This document shows positions 23,655 to 35,800 of a stretch of DNA of 64,000 nucleotides, piece by piece. A program made the translations under genes and the position numbers. This stretch comes from Drosophila persimilis. Lineage: Eukaryota > Arthropoda > Insecta > Diptera > Drosophilidae. The stretch is taken from NCBI RefSeq assembly GCF_003286085.1, contig NW_020825288.1, positions 5,084,001-5,148,000 on the forward strand, read 5' to 3'. Position 1 is the first letter of the stretch, and every line of letters begins with the position of its first letter. The notes under the pieces are model-generated. The model was given only the letters and a program-made list of their open reading frames with translations. It was not told where the DNA came from and made no database searches.

Positions 23655-25057
23655 GTGGCATCCGTGGCAACACGTCTTCGTCATTAAATGCGGATAATGT
23701 GGCAGAGCAGGAGGTGGCATGTGTGATGAGACATGCAGCATCCCAAAGTGCAGAAAATTGAACACCAAAGACATAACTGAAACTGGAACTGATTGTGAGC
23801 TATAAACAAAAGAAACTAAAACTGTAGTAAAGAAATGTAGGCAAAAAGATATATAAGATTGAAGACGCAGAAGTGAACAGAGGAGAACTGCTAAAGGATG
23901 TTGATATATTAAATTGTACAATACGCATAGGCTACAACGAGAAAAAAACCAGAACACACTTAAAGGACCTATATATATATATATATATATTATACAACAT
24001 TATATATTTTATATACACTTCATATAAAAAAGAAGAATCCCCCCAATCCCAAATCCCCGGAATCCCCCCTTAGCTATAGTTAACCCAGAAATTGCATGGG
24101 ACAATTGCTTATGAATTTGAATAGTATTTTCGCTGGGAGTTTTGCTTTTATGCGATGATTTACGAGTACTTAAACCACATCGTGTGTGTGGGCACCCCCT
24201 TTGTGTAACGTTAAAGGTATTCCTTTCCAACGATGTTTCATTTCTTAGGGCAAACTTTTTATTTTTATTTGTTTTGTGTGTATTTTTTAATGATTAAGTC
24301 GATAACATTTTAATAATTGTACAACTTTGAATGTGTATACAAATATAATGAAAATTTAAAAATTTAAAACTTAAAGAAAGTATGGTGTTTAAGACTTTAA
24401 GGTTTTAGACTGCGAAGTTTTGCGGATCCTGAATTGGTAAGTATAACTCTCTAACTGAAACTCTTTTTGATTCCAGCTAAAGGTTTATATATACACAAAG
24501 AAGATCTATTAACAATACAGCAGCATGGCGTCAAAAGAGCATTAAGTGCTCCTATAAAGAGGCTAAGAACACTTTCAGACATTGTTTTGGTAAGTAACAT
24601 CCTCCAAATCAAACATTACTTGATCAAATCTATCAAAGGAACTTGTTTTTATCAGCCCTGCTTCTATACTTTCAAAGTAGGTATTGTCTTGGTAAACAGA
24701 ACCAGCTTATAGCGGAAATCTGATACATAGGTCCAAATACGATGGGTTCATCGATCTGTTGGGTAAAGGTATCATCTACCAGAACAATAAGAATTCTTCC
24801 ACCTTTTTATCAGAGAAATTCTTGTTTTCTTTAAACTGAAGACTAGTCCAGGTGAAAACTGAAAATTGTATCCATCGAATGTAGAAAGACTTGTGCCAAA
24901 GGCCTAGAGCTCTTCGGTCTAATTCATAGACAGTCTAACCTTTAGTTCTCGAGGATTGCTTAAAGGATCATTCAACCTGAAACTGTTTCGAAAAATCCCA
25001 TGTACTTCCTCCCCTAGAAAATCAATAATCAACAGTTCTTTAATTTTTTAAAATATA
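23655..25057. other. Lerp 3' UTR and Lerp-Toll convergent spacer
   Basis: Lerp ends at TAG 23652-23654. No AATAAA follows; the best candidate is ATTAAA at 23908-23913. An (AT)n run lies at about 23970-23990. From 24300 the DNA is AT-rich and unique-looking. It holds one short open segment (24477-24595) bracketed by splice-like signals, discussed under findings. No gene is called here. Confidence 0.6.
23908..23913 (+). terminator. Candidate Lerp polyadenylation signal ATTAAA
   Basis: This is the second-commonest poly(A) hexamer, 253 nt after the Lerp stop. No AATAAA exists on this strand before the convergent Toll end, so ATTAAA is the best available candidate. Confidence 0.35.
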
Positions 25058-25063
25058 TTTATT
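25058..25063 (-). terminator. Polyadenylation signal of Toll
   Basis: The minus-strand AATAAA lies about 1.3 kb after the Toll stop codon. It defines a 3' UTR from 26383 down to about 25040. Confidence 0.55.
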
Positions 25064-26383
25064 TACGTTGTATGTGTGTGGGTTTTCCATATACAATCAG
25101 ATTCAGATTCATACACATATACTCGTGGGCATACGGAATTATGTAGATGAGAGTCTGCACAAGTGTTGTAGGTACCTTAGGCAATTACATATCATATTGT
25201 ATCAGTAGAGACAATCTGCAGCTTAGACGGTATGTATATACTCGGTACTATATTTAGGCTTAATTACATTTACGTATCATAAACGATATCTTGTGTCCGT
25301 ATGAAATGAAAGGGCTCTAGCTTAAACGGTTCGATAGATTGATGTGTGATGCGTGATAATGGGTGGAGGCCGTACAGTACAGTATATCTTATGCATATAG
25401 CGTCGTTTAAATGGTCATGACATGTGGTTATACGCGTAGTATGTACCTATAATTGATATTTGTGATAGTTTTTGTGAACTAGGAGAATCTTGTGCGATAC
25501 ATTTGCTGTTGCTGTTGGAAAAGTACAGGAATTCTCGTATTCAGCGTATGTACAGTAGTAGTCGTAGAGTAGTTTATGGTGTATTTGCAATCGAATATGA
25601 GGATATGAGTGTACGAGTAGGCTACAAGTTACTTAGGCTATAGAATACATACATACATACAATAAAGGCAATTTGTAATTCTCTTTCTATTTTGTTGTTT
25701 TTAGATCGCGTCGGGGAGGGGGGTGGTCTTTAAACTACTATTTGGATACGTCATACATATGTGTTATGCTTGTTTCAGTGTTCAAAATAAAGCTCGATTT
25801 GTTCAAACGTTTTCAAGGGATTCCCATGCGGCCATGAGATTCGTTCAATGGTAAAAGTAATGTTCAAAGGCGGAGGCAGCTTAAAAAGATTAAGAATTAA
25901 CAATAATTTAAATGTACAAATAATCACTAAATAATTGAGATTTGTTTATGTTCTACAGGAGTCTGCACAGGGTCGGGTCTAGGCGCTAAGCTTACATATA
26001 ACACTTAACAGAGTGGGGCCAGAGATTCATTACCATCCTCTTATAGTATTCTCTTTTGTTCTCTTTTCTCCCCTCAACACAAGGCCACATGAAATATTTG
26101 AAAATTGAAATTTTCATAAACTTTTCCTCTTGGGGGGCGGGTTCCCCACAGCAGAGGTAATTAAAACTAGGGAGGGACGGGGGCTGAAAACTTGACCAAA
26201 ACATGCAGAAATCAATAATTTTCTATAGACTTTTTACATTCAGCTGTGGTTGCTCTCTGCGACTGCGGTGCGGCTGCGGCGGTGGCTGCGTCTGTGACCA
26301 TGTCTGTGGCATCCCCCCATTCTTCAACGGAACAATAGCTCATCGTCGGGCTCGAACTGGAATAGTTCCGCCTTCTCCCAGTC
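25064..26383 (-). other. Toll 3' UTR
   Basis: About 1.3 kb between the Toll stop codon and the AATAAA at 25063-25058. It is AT-rich, with no competing reading frame and several short TACATA/TATGTA repeats, including (ATAC)n near 25645-25660. Assignment rests on position and on the lack of an earlier clear poly(A) hexamer. Confidence 0.55.
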
Positions 26384-29300
26384 CTATACGTCGCTCTGCT
26401 TGGCATTCGTGTTGATGATGAAGGCCCCGTTGATGTGGCCATTGGCGTGCGATTTGCCATTGTGCGGCGTGTAGAGATTCGTCAGGCCATTCTTGCCATT
26501 GGCAATCATGATGGCCGTGTGGGGCGTGCCGCCGTTCAGCTGTGCCACCAGCGGGTTCTTTGTGGCCTCCGCCGGCGGTGTGGTCAGCGGCGGCGTCACC
26601 GGCGATGGTTTGATCAGCTCCAGCTTGTCGTCTGTGGAGCCCTTCAGCGGCGACTTGACCAGTGCTCCATTGCCCACATTACCGAGGGGCTTGCGGTGGG
26701 GCAGGGCGAAGCGCAGCTTATCCCAGAACCACGGATCACCCCACTTCAGGTAGGTGTTCATCTTGAGGTACGCCTTCAGCTCCTCGTCCAGCTTCTCCAC
26801 GTCTCCGATGTCCGAGTAGATGACCACAATGATGCGGGCACGTCCCTCGTTCAGGGCCGATCTGTGGGCTGCCCGGAACTCCATGCGCGCCCACTCCGAC
26901 TCGATGAAGTTCTGGCTCAGCACGATGATGGTGCGCCGCGAGTCCGCCACCGAGCGCACAATATTCTCGGGAATGAAGCCACCGACCAGCCAGTCGCGTT
27001 CGTGCACACAGAGCTGGAACTTCTGGGGTCCGTGCTCCAGCTGCGGCACGAGATACTGCTCGATGAAGCTCTGGTCCTTGTGCGAGTACGAGATGAAAGC
27101 GTCGAACTTCTTGTCCTTGTCCAGCTCCTCCTCCGTGACGAACCACAGGAACATGTTGTGCGCGTACAGCCAGATCTTGATCTCCGTCTGGTATTTGTAG
27201 TACAGGGCGGCGGTGATGCCGGCCAGGAAGCCAGCCAGCGAGATGACCACAGCCATCGCAATGAAGACACCCTTCTCCTCCGGACAGATGTCGTTCGTCG
27301 AGAGCTCCGCCATTCGTGTGGGCATCTCGGCGTCCATGCAGAGCATCTCGCCCCGATCCCCGATCCTCTCGTAGTTGCTCTGCGTGAAGAGCAGCAGGGG
27401 CTTGGCCTCGCAGTTGCAGATCCACGGATTGCCCGACAGCATCAGCGAACGTCTGGGCATCGTGCGGTTGAGGAAGCCCAGCACAGTGGTGTTCAGGGTC
27501 TGCAGATGGTTGCGCCGCACATCGAGGTGCTTCAGGTTGGGCGGCAGTCGATCCACATCGATGTGGGTGAGATTGTTGCCCGCCAAATGGAGGCTGGTCA
27601 CATTCGCGTAGCCGGGAGAGTGGGCCGCAGGCAGGCCGAGCAGCGTGTTGTTGTCCATATGGAGCTCCATGATGTGCAGATTGTCGTAGAGGGTCGGCAG
27701 CTCTGGGACCTTGGTGAGATTTCCCTCGTGGCACTTGATGACCAGCGCCTTGTCGAAGGTGCGCACCCAGCAGCGGCAGCCCCGTGGACACTGCCGCTGG
27801 CCGGGCTCCTCCGCACTGCCGATCGAACAGATGAGCTCCTTGGGCGGCACCAGACGCACTGGCAGATCCTGCAGATTGTGCGGCTGACTGCAGGTCAGTC
27901 GATCCGTGTCGAACTTGAACTGTTTCGCGTAATCCGGCACATGGGCGCCCCGCACCAGCTGCACGAACCACAGCAAGGTGCAGTCGCACACCAGCGGATT
28001 ATCGTTCAGGTCCATGCGAAGGACACTCGTGGACACCTCCCCGTCGGGCATCACCGGCAGCTGTGGGTAGAAGTTGATTCTGCTGATCTGATTGTGGGTG
28101 ATGTTCACAAACAGATTGGACTTGGACAGGAACTGCAGGTCCTCGTAGATCAGGGAGCTGATGTTGTTGTAGCTCAGATCCAGCTCCTGCAGGTTGATCA
28201 GATTGAAGTTCCAGTCGCGATAGATGAACATGATGGAGTTGTTGCGCAGATTGAGGCTCTGGAGGCTGGCCAAATGGCTGAACGGAGAGTTGAGCTGCTC
28301 CTGGAGGATGCTGCCGAGCAGGGGCTGCTGCAAGTCGATCAGATTATGCTCCATGCTGATGTGCATCAGGGCCGTGTTGGCCGCAAAGGCATTGCTGGCA
28401 ATGTTCTTTACGAGATTATTGTTCATGTTGAGGGTTTCCAGCTTCTCCAGTTTGCTGAATATGTCACTATAGAGATAGAGAGGACAGACAGAGAGAGGAA
28501 CATGTTTAGTGGAGGATTAAAGAGAGAAACCTTTTGCTTGAAAACCAACCTGCTTATGTCTGTGAGCATATTCTCGGCCAGATTCAAGTCCACCAGCTTG
28601 GTGGTGTGCTCAAAGAACGCATCCGGCAGATACGTCAGTTTGTTGTTGCTCAAATCGAGACTCAAGAGGTTCGTCTGATGCTCCAGGAGCTTGGCTGGCA
28701 GTGTGCTCAGATAGTTGTCCCTCAGGGAGATGTTCGTGATCTCCGTAGACTGCTCCAAGAGATCACTGGGCAGTGTCTCGAGATCGCAGCGCAGGAGCAG
28801 GACCCTCAGCTCCGGCTGGTTGGCAAACAGTCGAGCGGGAAGCGTGGACAGGGGCACACGGTTGTTGAGCAGACGCACCTGCCGCAGCTGCTTGTTGTGC
28901 TCGAAGAGACCCTCGGGCAGGGACCGGAAGTGGTTCGCACTCAGGTTGATCTCCGTGAGATTCGTGAGCAGCGAGAAGACATCGCGGGGCAGCTGCTCAA
29001 TGCCGTTCGCATGCAGATCCACATCCACCACCGAGCTGGCGCCCTCAAAGTCGTGCTTCGTCAGGTTGTGCAGCTGATTGCTCCACAGATTCAAGTGCCG
29101 CAGCTTGGGCATCCTGCTGAAGACTCCATGTGGCAGGTGCTTCAGGCCGTTGCTTCCCAGCTCGAGGGACTCCAGGTTCTCCAGGTTGTCAAACAGATGC
29201 GCCGGAAGCTCCACTATGTTCGCCCGCAGATCGAGCCAACTGAGGTTTCGCAGATCCGCCAGGAAGTCCGCTGGAATGTACGTGAACCGCCGGGAAGTGA

Positions 29301-29769
29301 ACCGCAGACGCTTCAGGTTCTGCAGCCGATCCAAGTGCCGACGCGTGATATTCACGCCCAGATTGTCGCTCTCGAAGATAAGCATCTTGGGGCTCCTGAT
29401 GCCCAGGTGCTCCAGTATACCCGCAATCGGTGTGTGGCCGGGCAATGGGCAGCGCTGGATCTGCACCCGTTCGATCTCTCCGATCCTCAGTGGCGGCAGC
29501 TGTTTGTACTCGTTCGCATCCGTCAGATTGCACTCGATCTGGACATTCGAATTGGGCCGGATGGCCAGCCGGAACTTCGGGAACACATTGTAGGCGTTCG
29601 CGGGGCAGTAGATCTCGTATTCGGCCATCGAGGGGGCGCACTGGCAGGGCGAACTGACGCTCAGCTCGTTGCACTCATCCCGTCCGAAGGCCGTCTCGCC
29701 GGCCTGCCACTGCAACACCTGCAGCAGCACCACCAGCAACACCTTGCCGCCCGCTCTCAGTCGACTCAT
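26384..29769 (-). CDS. Tl: Toll receptor (leucine-rich repeat, transmembrane, TIR domain)
   Basis: There are two coding exons, 29769-28550 and 28466-26384, split by an 83-nt GT-AG intron (28549-28467). They give 1100 residues, close to the ~1097 of D. melanogaster Toll. Order: signal peptide ~1-27; Cys-rich N-flank; an LRR array to ~555; LRR C-flank (NPLVCDC at ~563); a second N-flank (CPRGCRC at ~634) and short LRR set; a second C-flank (NPWICNC at ~753); membrane span ~806-830; TIR domain ~859-1000. TIR landmarks are [11 protein letters not shown] (box 1), RDWLVGG (box 2) and DPWFWDKL (box 3). The C-tail has a TPPLTTPP motif and ends KQSDV. It is the plasma-membrane receptor for Spätzle, signalling through MyD88, Tube and Pelle to Dorsal/Dif in dorsoventral patterning and immunity (established). 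The frame stays open upstream to a splice acceptor, so the start was chosen by signal peptide and family. No damage is seen. Confidence 0.97.
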
Positions 29770-29807
29770 GACGACGATGAGGTCCTGTCTCTCTGGATTT
29801 TCTTTTG
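29770..29807 (-). other. Toll 5' UTR exon segment with intron acceptor
   Basis: On the minus strand CTGTCTGCTTGCAG ends at 29808, just before 38 nt of leader and the ATG. This strong acceptor means at least one non-coding exon lies upstream (higher coordinates). That exon cannot be located by eye. Confidence 0.6.
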
Positions 29808-32800
29808 CTGCAAGCAGACAGGGGGAAAGGGAAAAGCACATTATTAGCAAAGAAGGAAATGTAATTGGAGTTCTAATTAATAACTGTCAAGTTTTTGATT
29901 GAAACTTGAGGAAGGAGGCACAGCGGAGGACATTTGTCATTATCATAATGACACGACAGCCGCAACGAGTATTCGAAATGTAATGACAAGGCAGCAGGAC
30001 TGGGCGCCAGGACGACTTTTGCTTAATTATATGGAGCGATGAGTAAGAGTAAAAATAAAACGCAATTTAAATGAAAATGTTTGCTCTTTACTACTCGTAA
30101 AGGAAAACCCCTTAAAAAAAGTACAGAACCCGCTCATTAGGTGGCTTCTAAAGTCTCTTCGAAATGTCGCTTTATAAAAAGACAGTTAATTAAGCGCGCG
30201 AGTCTGAATTTTTGACAGACCAGCAAAAATATTGTGTGTGTGCCCCTTTCCCGTTGAAAAATTAATTCCATTTAAATGTAGTCTACATTTCGGGGGTCTG
30301 AAAGGCCTTTGGAATCCCGTTGTCCTGTGCCGTTACGTGCAAACACACACACACATGCACACAAAGGTACGCACAAACAGAGCCCCGTGTCGCAGCGCCA
30401 AAGCGACACCTAGCGGCAACAGCAGGTGTATAAATAAAGCACGGATTAGGGATGACACTTTGAGTGTGTGGAAGCCTTTTGTAGGTTCGTGAGTGAAAGG
30501 AAGAGCATAATCCGACACGAAGGAAGAAAAAAGGGTTCGAAGAATCGCATTATAGGTATTCCTGAATGTGAGTTATACGGATATTCTGAAGTAAAATCGA
30601 ATTGTCCAAAAGAAAAGGTTTTATTTTGGGCAGAAAATAGATTAAATAAAGACAGAATGAGAAAATGGTTTAAGAACAGCAAAATATGGGCTTTAAATGT
30701 GGAAAACGTAGTATATTTCGTTCCTATATAGGAAATAAGAACCCAATCCAATAACTGCTAGGAAAACGTTGACTAAAATAATGATAACCCAAAAGAAATC
30801 TACCCCGAAGTACGTTTCTCTTTGCTTTTCGTTTGACACTTCATTTTCTTCAGATTCTACAATTTAGAGAGCTTCTGATCTACGAAATCCAGAACAGATC
30901 TAAAGGAAATCTATATCTCTTTTATAAGAACCATTCTCTGTTTCTCGTGAATAGTTTCGTGCCCCACAAACATTGCCATCTCTAAAAATCACTCGCGATG
31001 AATCCCTCGACTTGCCAACGTGCATCCAGCGTGCGTGCCTTTGTGTGTGTTTGTGCAGCAAGCAATGTTGCATTTCATGGCTGGCTCACCTCGAAACCAC
31101 GCCCCACCCCTGTACGCCGGCAATTCCTACCATCCCCCTCTCCCCTCCGCCCGTGCGGTGTAATTACGGTCACAGAGTGTATAAAATTTTGTAAAGCGTT
31201 CTTCTTCTTCTATTATGTACTTCTTATCCGGACGGTCCGTGCCGTCCATCCGTCCCGTTGTACCGTTGTCCCATGTGATGTCCGTGCTGGTGCTCGTATC
31301 CTGGCAGCCTCGTAACCACGTATGCATATTCTCCGTGTGGCCACTCTGCCGGTCTTTGTGCATTTAATGAATTTGTCATGCACTCGAGTGCTGCATAATA
31401 CGAGATTTTGTTTAAAGCTTCGAGAACCACTTGAGCGCCAGCCAGGACGAGGTGTCCTTGTTCTCCTACTCGTCTGCGTCTGTGTCTGTGTATTTCCTTT
31501 AAAGTATTCTCTCTACTATCTCTTTCAGATGCTGACAATCTAATTGTGCCCATTACGAACAATTTGAAAGGAATTCAATTAAAAGTTTTTCGGCTGTTGG
31601 TTGCCTTCTTGCCCGTCTGTCATTTTGGGCCCTTAGAATGAGAACTTTAGGCCATCTATTGCATCTACCCGGCTGGAAAAAAGTTCTGCTCCTCCCCTCA
31701 TACTCCCCTCTGTCTCGGGAGGCTTTTGAATGAAATTTTGATAAGGCAATTTAATTATGCGCGCCGTAATTTGATTTCCAAATTGGTGACTTTTCCATTA
31801 ATTAGAGGGCCAACAATGATGAAATTTACAGTGTCGCCTCTGGCTACTGCCGCCGGCTGTTCGCCGCCTGTTCCCTGCTGGGGCAGTGGAAAAGCGTATT
31901 GATTTTCCTGCCTTTCCTTTGGACAATTGCCTTAGTTTTGCTTTGTTAACTTGATAAATTTGATAAGCCCGCCCTGTACAGCAACAAACATATTTTGACT
32001 GTTTTAAAGGTGGTTTTGTTTTTGCTAAAGAGAAGTGCTTAAAGTCAATGGATACTACTATACTCTAGACAAAAATGGACTTATATTTGATTCATACTTC
32101 GGTTACATATCATCGGCTTTTTCCATGACATATAGAATTAATACTTTGGTAGCCCAAATATACATATGAATGTTTTTCAAAGTCCGATTACTATTTATAC
32201 CCTGTACTCGGAGAGCGCTGGGGTGTATTATTGCCATTTCAAGATATGCAACAGCCAGAAGAAAGACTCCATCTCTCCAGATACTCGGTATCCTGATGTC
32301 GAGGTACGTGTGCCGCCACAGAAACCCTTCCCACTGGTTTAAATCAGCATATTTCATATCTTCCAATCCAATTTCTTTGCCAACCAAAGCGCATCAATGC
32401 TACTGATCACCGGAGGACCTTTTTCCTTCAACTAATTTTCATTTTTATTCACATTTTCTGTTTTTTTGTGGCTACATATTTTTCTTATTTATTTTCTATT
32501 TATTCTTTTACCAAAACTGTGGTTTAATTTTGATAGTTTGAAGGCCAGAATGTTTGCTTTTTGGTATTGAAATCTCTATTTTCTTGAACAATCCTGGAAT
32601 CCTTAAGCTATTAGAGGCACGTCTGCTGGCAGCAGGAGTTCATTTTGACCTCAACACCTTGTTCTAGGCCATGGCTTGTGGCACTACTCGGCAACTTCAA
32701 TTTCACATAAAACTTGAAGCACTTTTCACCCAATGAGCCGCCCTCTCCTGCTGTGTTTTGCCTTTTAAATTTCTTATCTAAACTGGCTCCGGCTGGCTTT

Positions 32801-35800
32801 CTTCCTCCATTCAGAGTTGGCCAAGACCACCTTAGCCAACTTGGCCATTGTTGTGCTGGTCCTGGTGCTGCTGCTGCTGCTGGTGCTGTGGCTGTGCTTT
32901 TGCCAAGATTTTAAACATTTATATTCACTTAGGAAAATTACTTTTCGCTTTTATGCCACGCTGGCCGTGTAAATATCCTGCAACGAGCTGGAACCTGGCT
33001 TCAATCCACACTCACAGCCACATCCACAGCCACATCCCCATTCACATTGATATCCCGGACGCGTTTGTTTATGCAATCTAATCTGTGGGCGGGTTTTGTT
33101 TGCTGACATCTTGCCTCAAGCGGAACGCGTGTGGCAAAGTGTCATTCGATCGGGAGGGACAATCAAGGGCTTTAAGTATTTTCCCCACTCCTCCGCGCTC
33201 GTGGGGGATTGTATTCCTTGTGCCAAATACCTCCTTTGGCCATTAAAAATAATTGTTAATTTTCCACATGCCCACGAAATGCCTGTGGAAAATTATGGAG
33301 CTACCTTCGGGGGCGTTTCGCTCGATTTACAATTTTTCAATGTTTTAATTAGACGCTCGACGGGTGCTCGGTGTCGTTAATAAAGGTTAACGAAGTTTTC
33401 CAGCCAAGCCGCTCAGATTTTTCACACATTTTCACATACAAATACACACCCACAAACCGCACACACACACACACGTAAACACGTACACACGTACACCCAC
33501 ATGCCATTCCTCGGTATTCGGTTCTCATTCCCGGCGTAGTCGTAGAGATTCACAGACATTCCAGTTGAGTGCGCATTTTTGCACTCACATGCCCCTCCCG
33601 CGCTTCCGTTTCCGGTATGTAACGGTACTAAATTCATTAGGCACACTAAATTACAACCGCAGGCATGCTGCACAGCCACCAAAGCAGCAGCACCAGCAGC
33701 AGCAGAGTCTCAGTCTCCCATTGAGTGGAGCCGGCTGGAAGTGTGGGTATCCTTTTCCTGTTACCTTGGATTTTTATTGCTCGCCCAAGGAGTCGTGTGT
33801 GCGAGAGCGAAAGAGTACCCACAATGTAAGCCTTCACTGCCATTTAATATTCGTGGAATACCGCCCGCAGCGTGCTCTTGGAAAATTGGCTTTTGGGTTG
33901 CCTGCCTGCCTGCCTGCCGCAGAGAGCGTTTTATTATTGCAAGGCAGTCCCGAGCCCTGGGCCCCGAGCCACATTGCCATTTAATGGTGAACTTTTCTTA
34001 ATGCCACCAGAGTCGGGGATTAGGGCAATGCCAAAGCGTTTTTAATGGCGTTGACATATTGTTCCGTTCCTTAAATGAGAAATTTCCAAAAAACAGTGCC
34101 AGCAGCCATGGCAGTGCCACACATTTACTCGTATACGCACTCGCACATAAACATTCATCAATCAACATGACTAATTACTACAATTTCTGCCAAACGGCAA
34201 CAGCAGCAAAAGCAGCAAAAGCAGGAGAGTCCCGTCGTCCTGTCGTCCTGCCTGCCACTCAAGAGGGAAAAAAGGAAAAACGAAAATCGTACAAGTTGTT
34301 TAACAATTTCTTATTAAAAACTTACAAATGCTTGGAGAGCGGAAAGTTCTTACACGCATCGTGAGGGTAAGCTCTTGGCCCACAAGTGTGGTTTTTTGTA
34401 TCTTATTGCACCAGAAATGTTTTCATTTTTCCCCTTCGTCCTTTCCAGGGCTGTGGTGTATGTGTGCGTGTGTGTGCCAAAGGATTTCAATTCCTCCCAA
34501 AAACTTTTGCAAGCTCCCTCCCCGCCCACGCCAGAGATGGCTCTATCGTTACACTCCCATGTTTCTGGTTTTACAGACATCGACCTCCCATCTCTCGACA
34601 GAAACACTTTCGGTGCACGGAAGGCAGCTGCGAGGCATGTTTATATAGCCAGCAATACTCGTATGGGGATGTGGGCATGCGATGGGTATTGCGGGTCCAA
34701 TGTATTGCCAAGCAAAGCTCTGAGCAAACATCTGTGCTCCCATGATGGAAATGTGTGCAAGGACGTTGGGCGGGTCTTAATATTGGAAATTGTTCAATAT
34801 GTGATTGGTCATGTTGCAACTAGAGTGGCTCTGCCACCAGATACAAATGCCAGGCATTAGGCACTGCAAGGCCAGGCCAGCAGATACAACCTTTAAGGTA
34901 GTACATATAAATTCAGTTTTGAGGTTTACGAGAGTCCAAAGTCCAGTATGGGAAATTTCAACAGAAAAAAGTAAAGCCCTTCCAGCTAATTATGCGCCAG
35001 AAATCGCATCCGACGGTTTAAAGCCTCTTGAATGAATTCATTAAATCCTGCCTTCATTATTTATGGCTTACACTTTCTGCAGAATTTTATGCTTAAGCAT
35101 AAAGCGCATTCCACAGAACACAGGGCAGACAAGACGGACAGGTCGGACAGACGGCTGAGAACTCTGCCAGCACTACAGACAAAGTGAACGTGAAACAAGA
35201 AAGGATGTTGGAGGGCCATCAGAGCCGAAGGATTATATACCCTGAAAGAGTGATTGTTTTGCTGGCTTCTGCAGGTTTTTGGTATCTGTTTGAGTTGAAG
35301 TCTAATAGGTATATCAAACAAACATTCATTCGTCTCTGAACACTCCCTCTGAATGTTTTTGCCAGATATCTTTAAGTCTTGAAAGACCTGTTGCAGGCAT
35401 GCCTTACCTCCTCCCACTGCCCTGCAAACCCCTCTGAAAAATCACTCTACCCCTCGTTTCTGTGTGATTTCTGCGTAGAGTATAAAAATATCTCGAAGCT
35501 GCTTACGCGATGACGCCTCTGCTTAAGTGCAAACCGCCGCCGGCTTGGCGAATCGCTCAAGTGCAAGAGGCCACTGGAGAGAGAGAGAGAGAGAGAGAGG
35601 GAGGGGGAGAAAAATATGGAGAAATACGCAGACAGCGGAGAATGGAGTTGGCAGCCTGTGAAGTCTCGAAATTCTCTCATTTAAATGTAAAATTTCTATT
35701 AGTAAACGCATCCCGGCAGCTGCTCAAAAAGCGGACTGGAGTGAAGCGTGGCTCAACTTCAAAGTCAGCGACAAATCCATAAGATACTCATTCACTCATT

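Noticed and set aside
25808-25820. GGGATTCCC as a Dorsal/NF-kB site near Toll
   Set aside because: A single short match inside the presumed 3' UTR, of a kind expected by chance in 64 kb.
26435-28678. 747-codon open frame on the + strand, antisense to Toll exon 3
   Set aside because: It mirrors the strongly supported Toll frame. High third-position GC suppresses antisense stops. The protein has no domain, and low stop density alone is not evidence.
28534-29847. 437-codon open frame on the + strand, antisense to Toll exon 2
   Set aside because: Same effect; the regular Leu/Gln spacing is the complement of Toll's LRR codons.
30468-30731. 87-codon frame in an AT-rich island upstream of Toll
   Set aside because: Lys/Asn-rich composition expected from AT-rich DNA; no start context or family resemblance.
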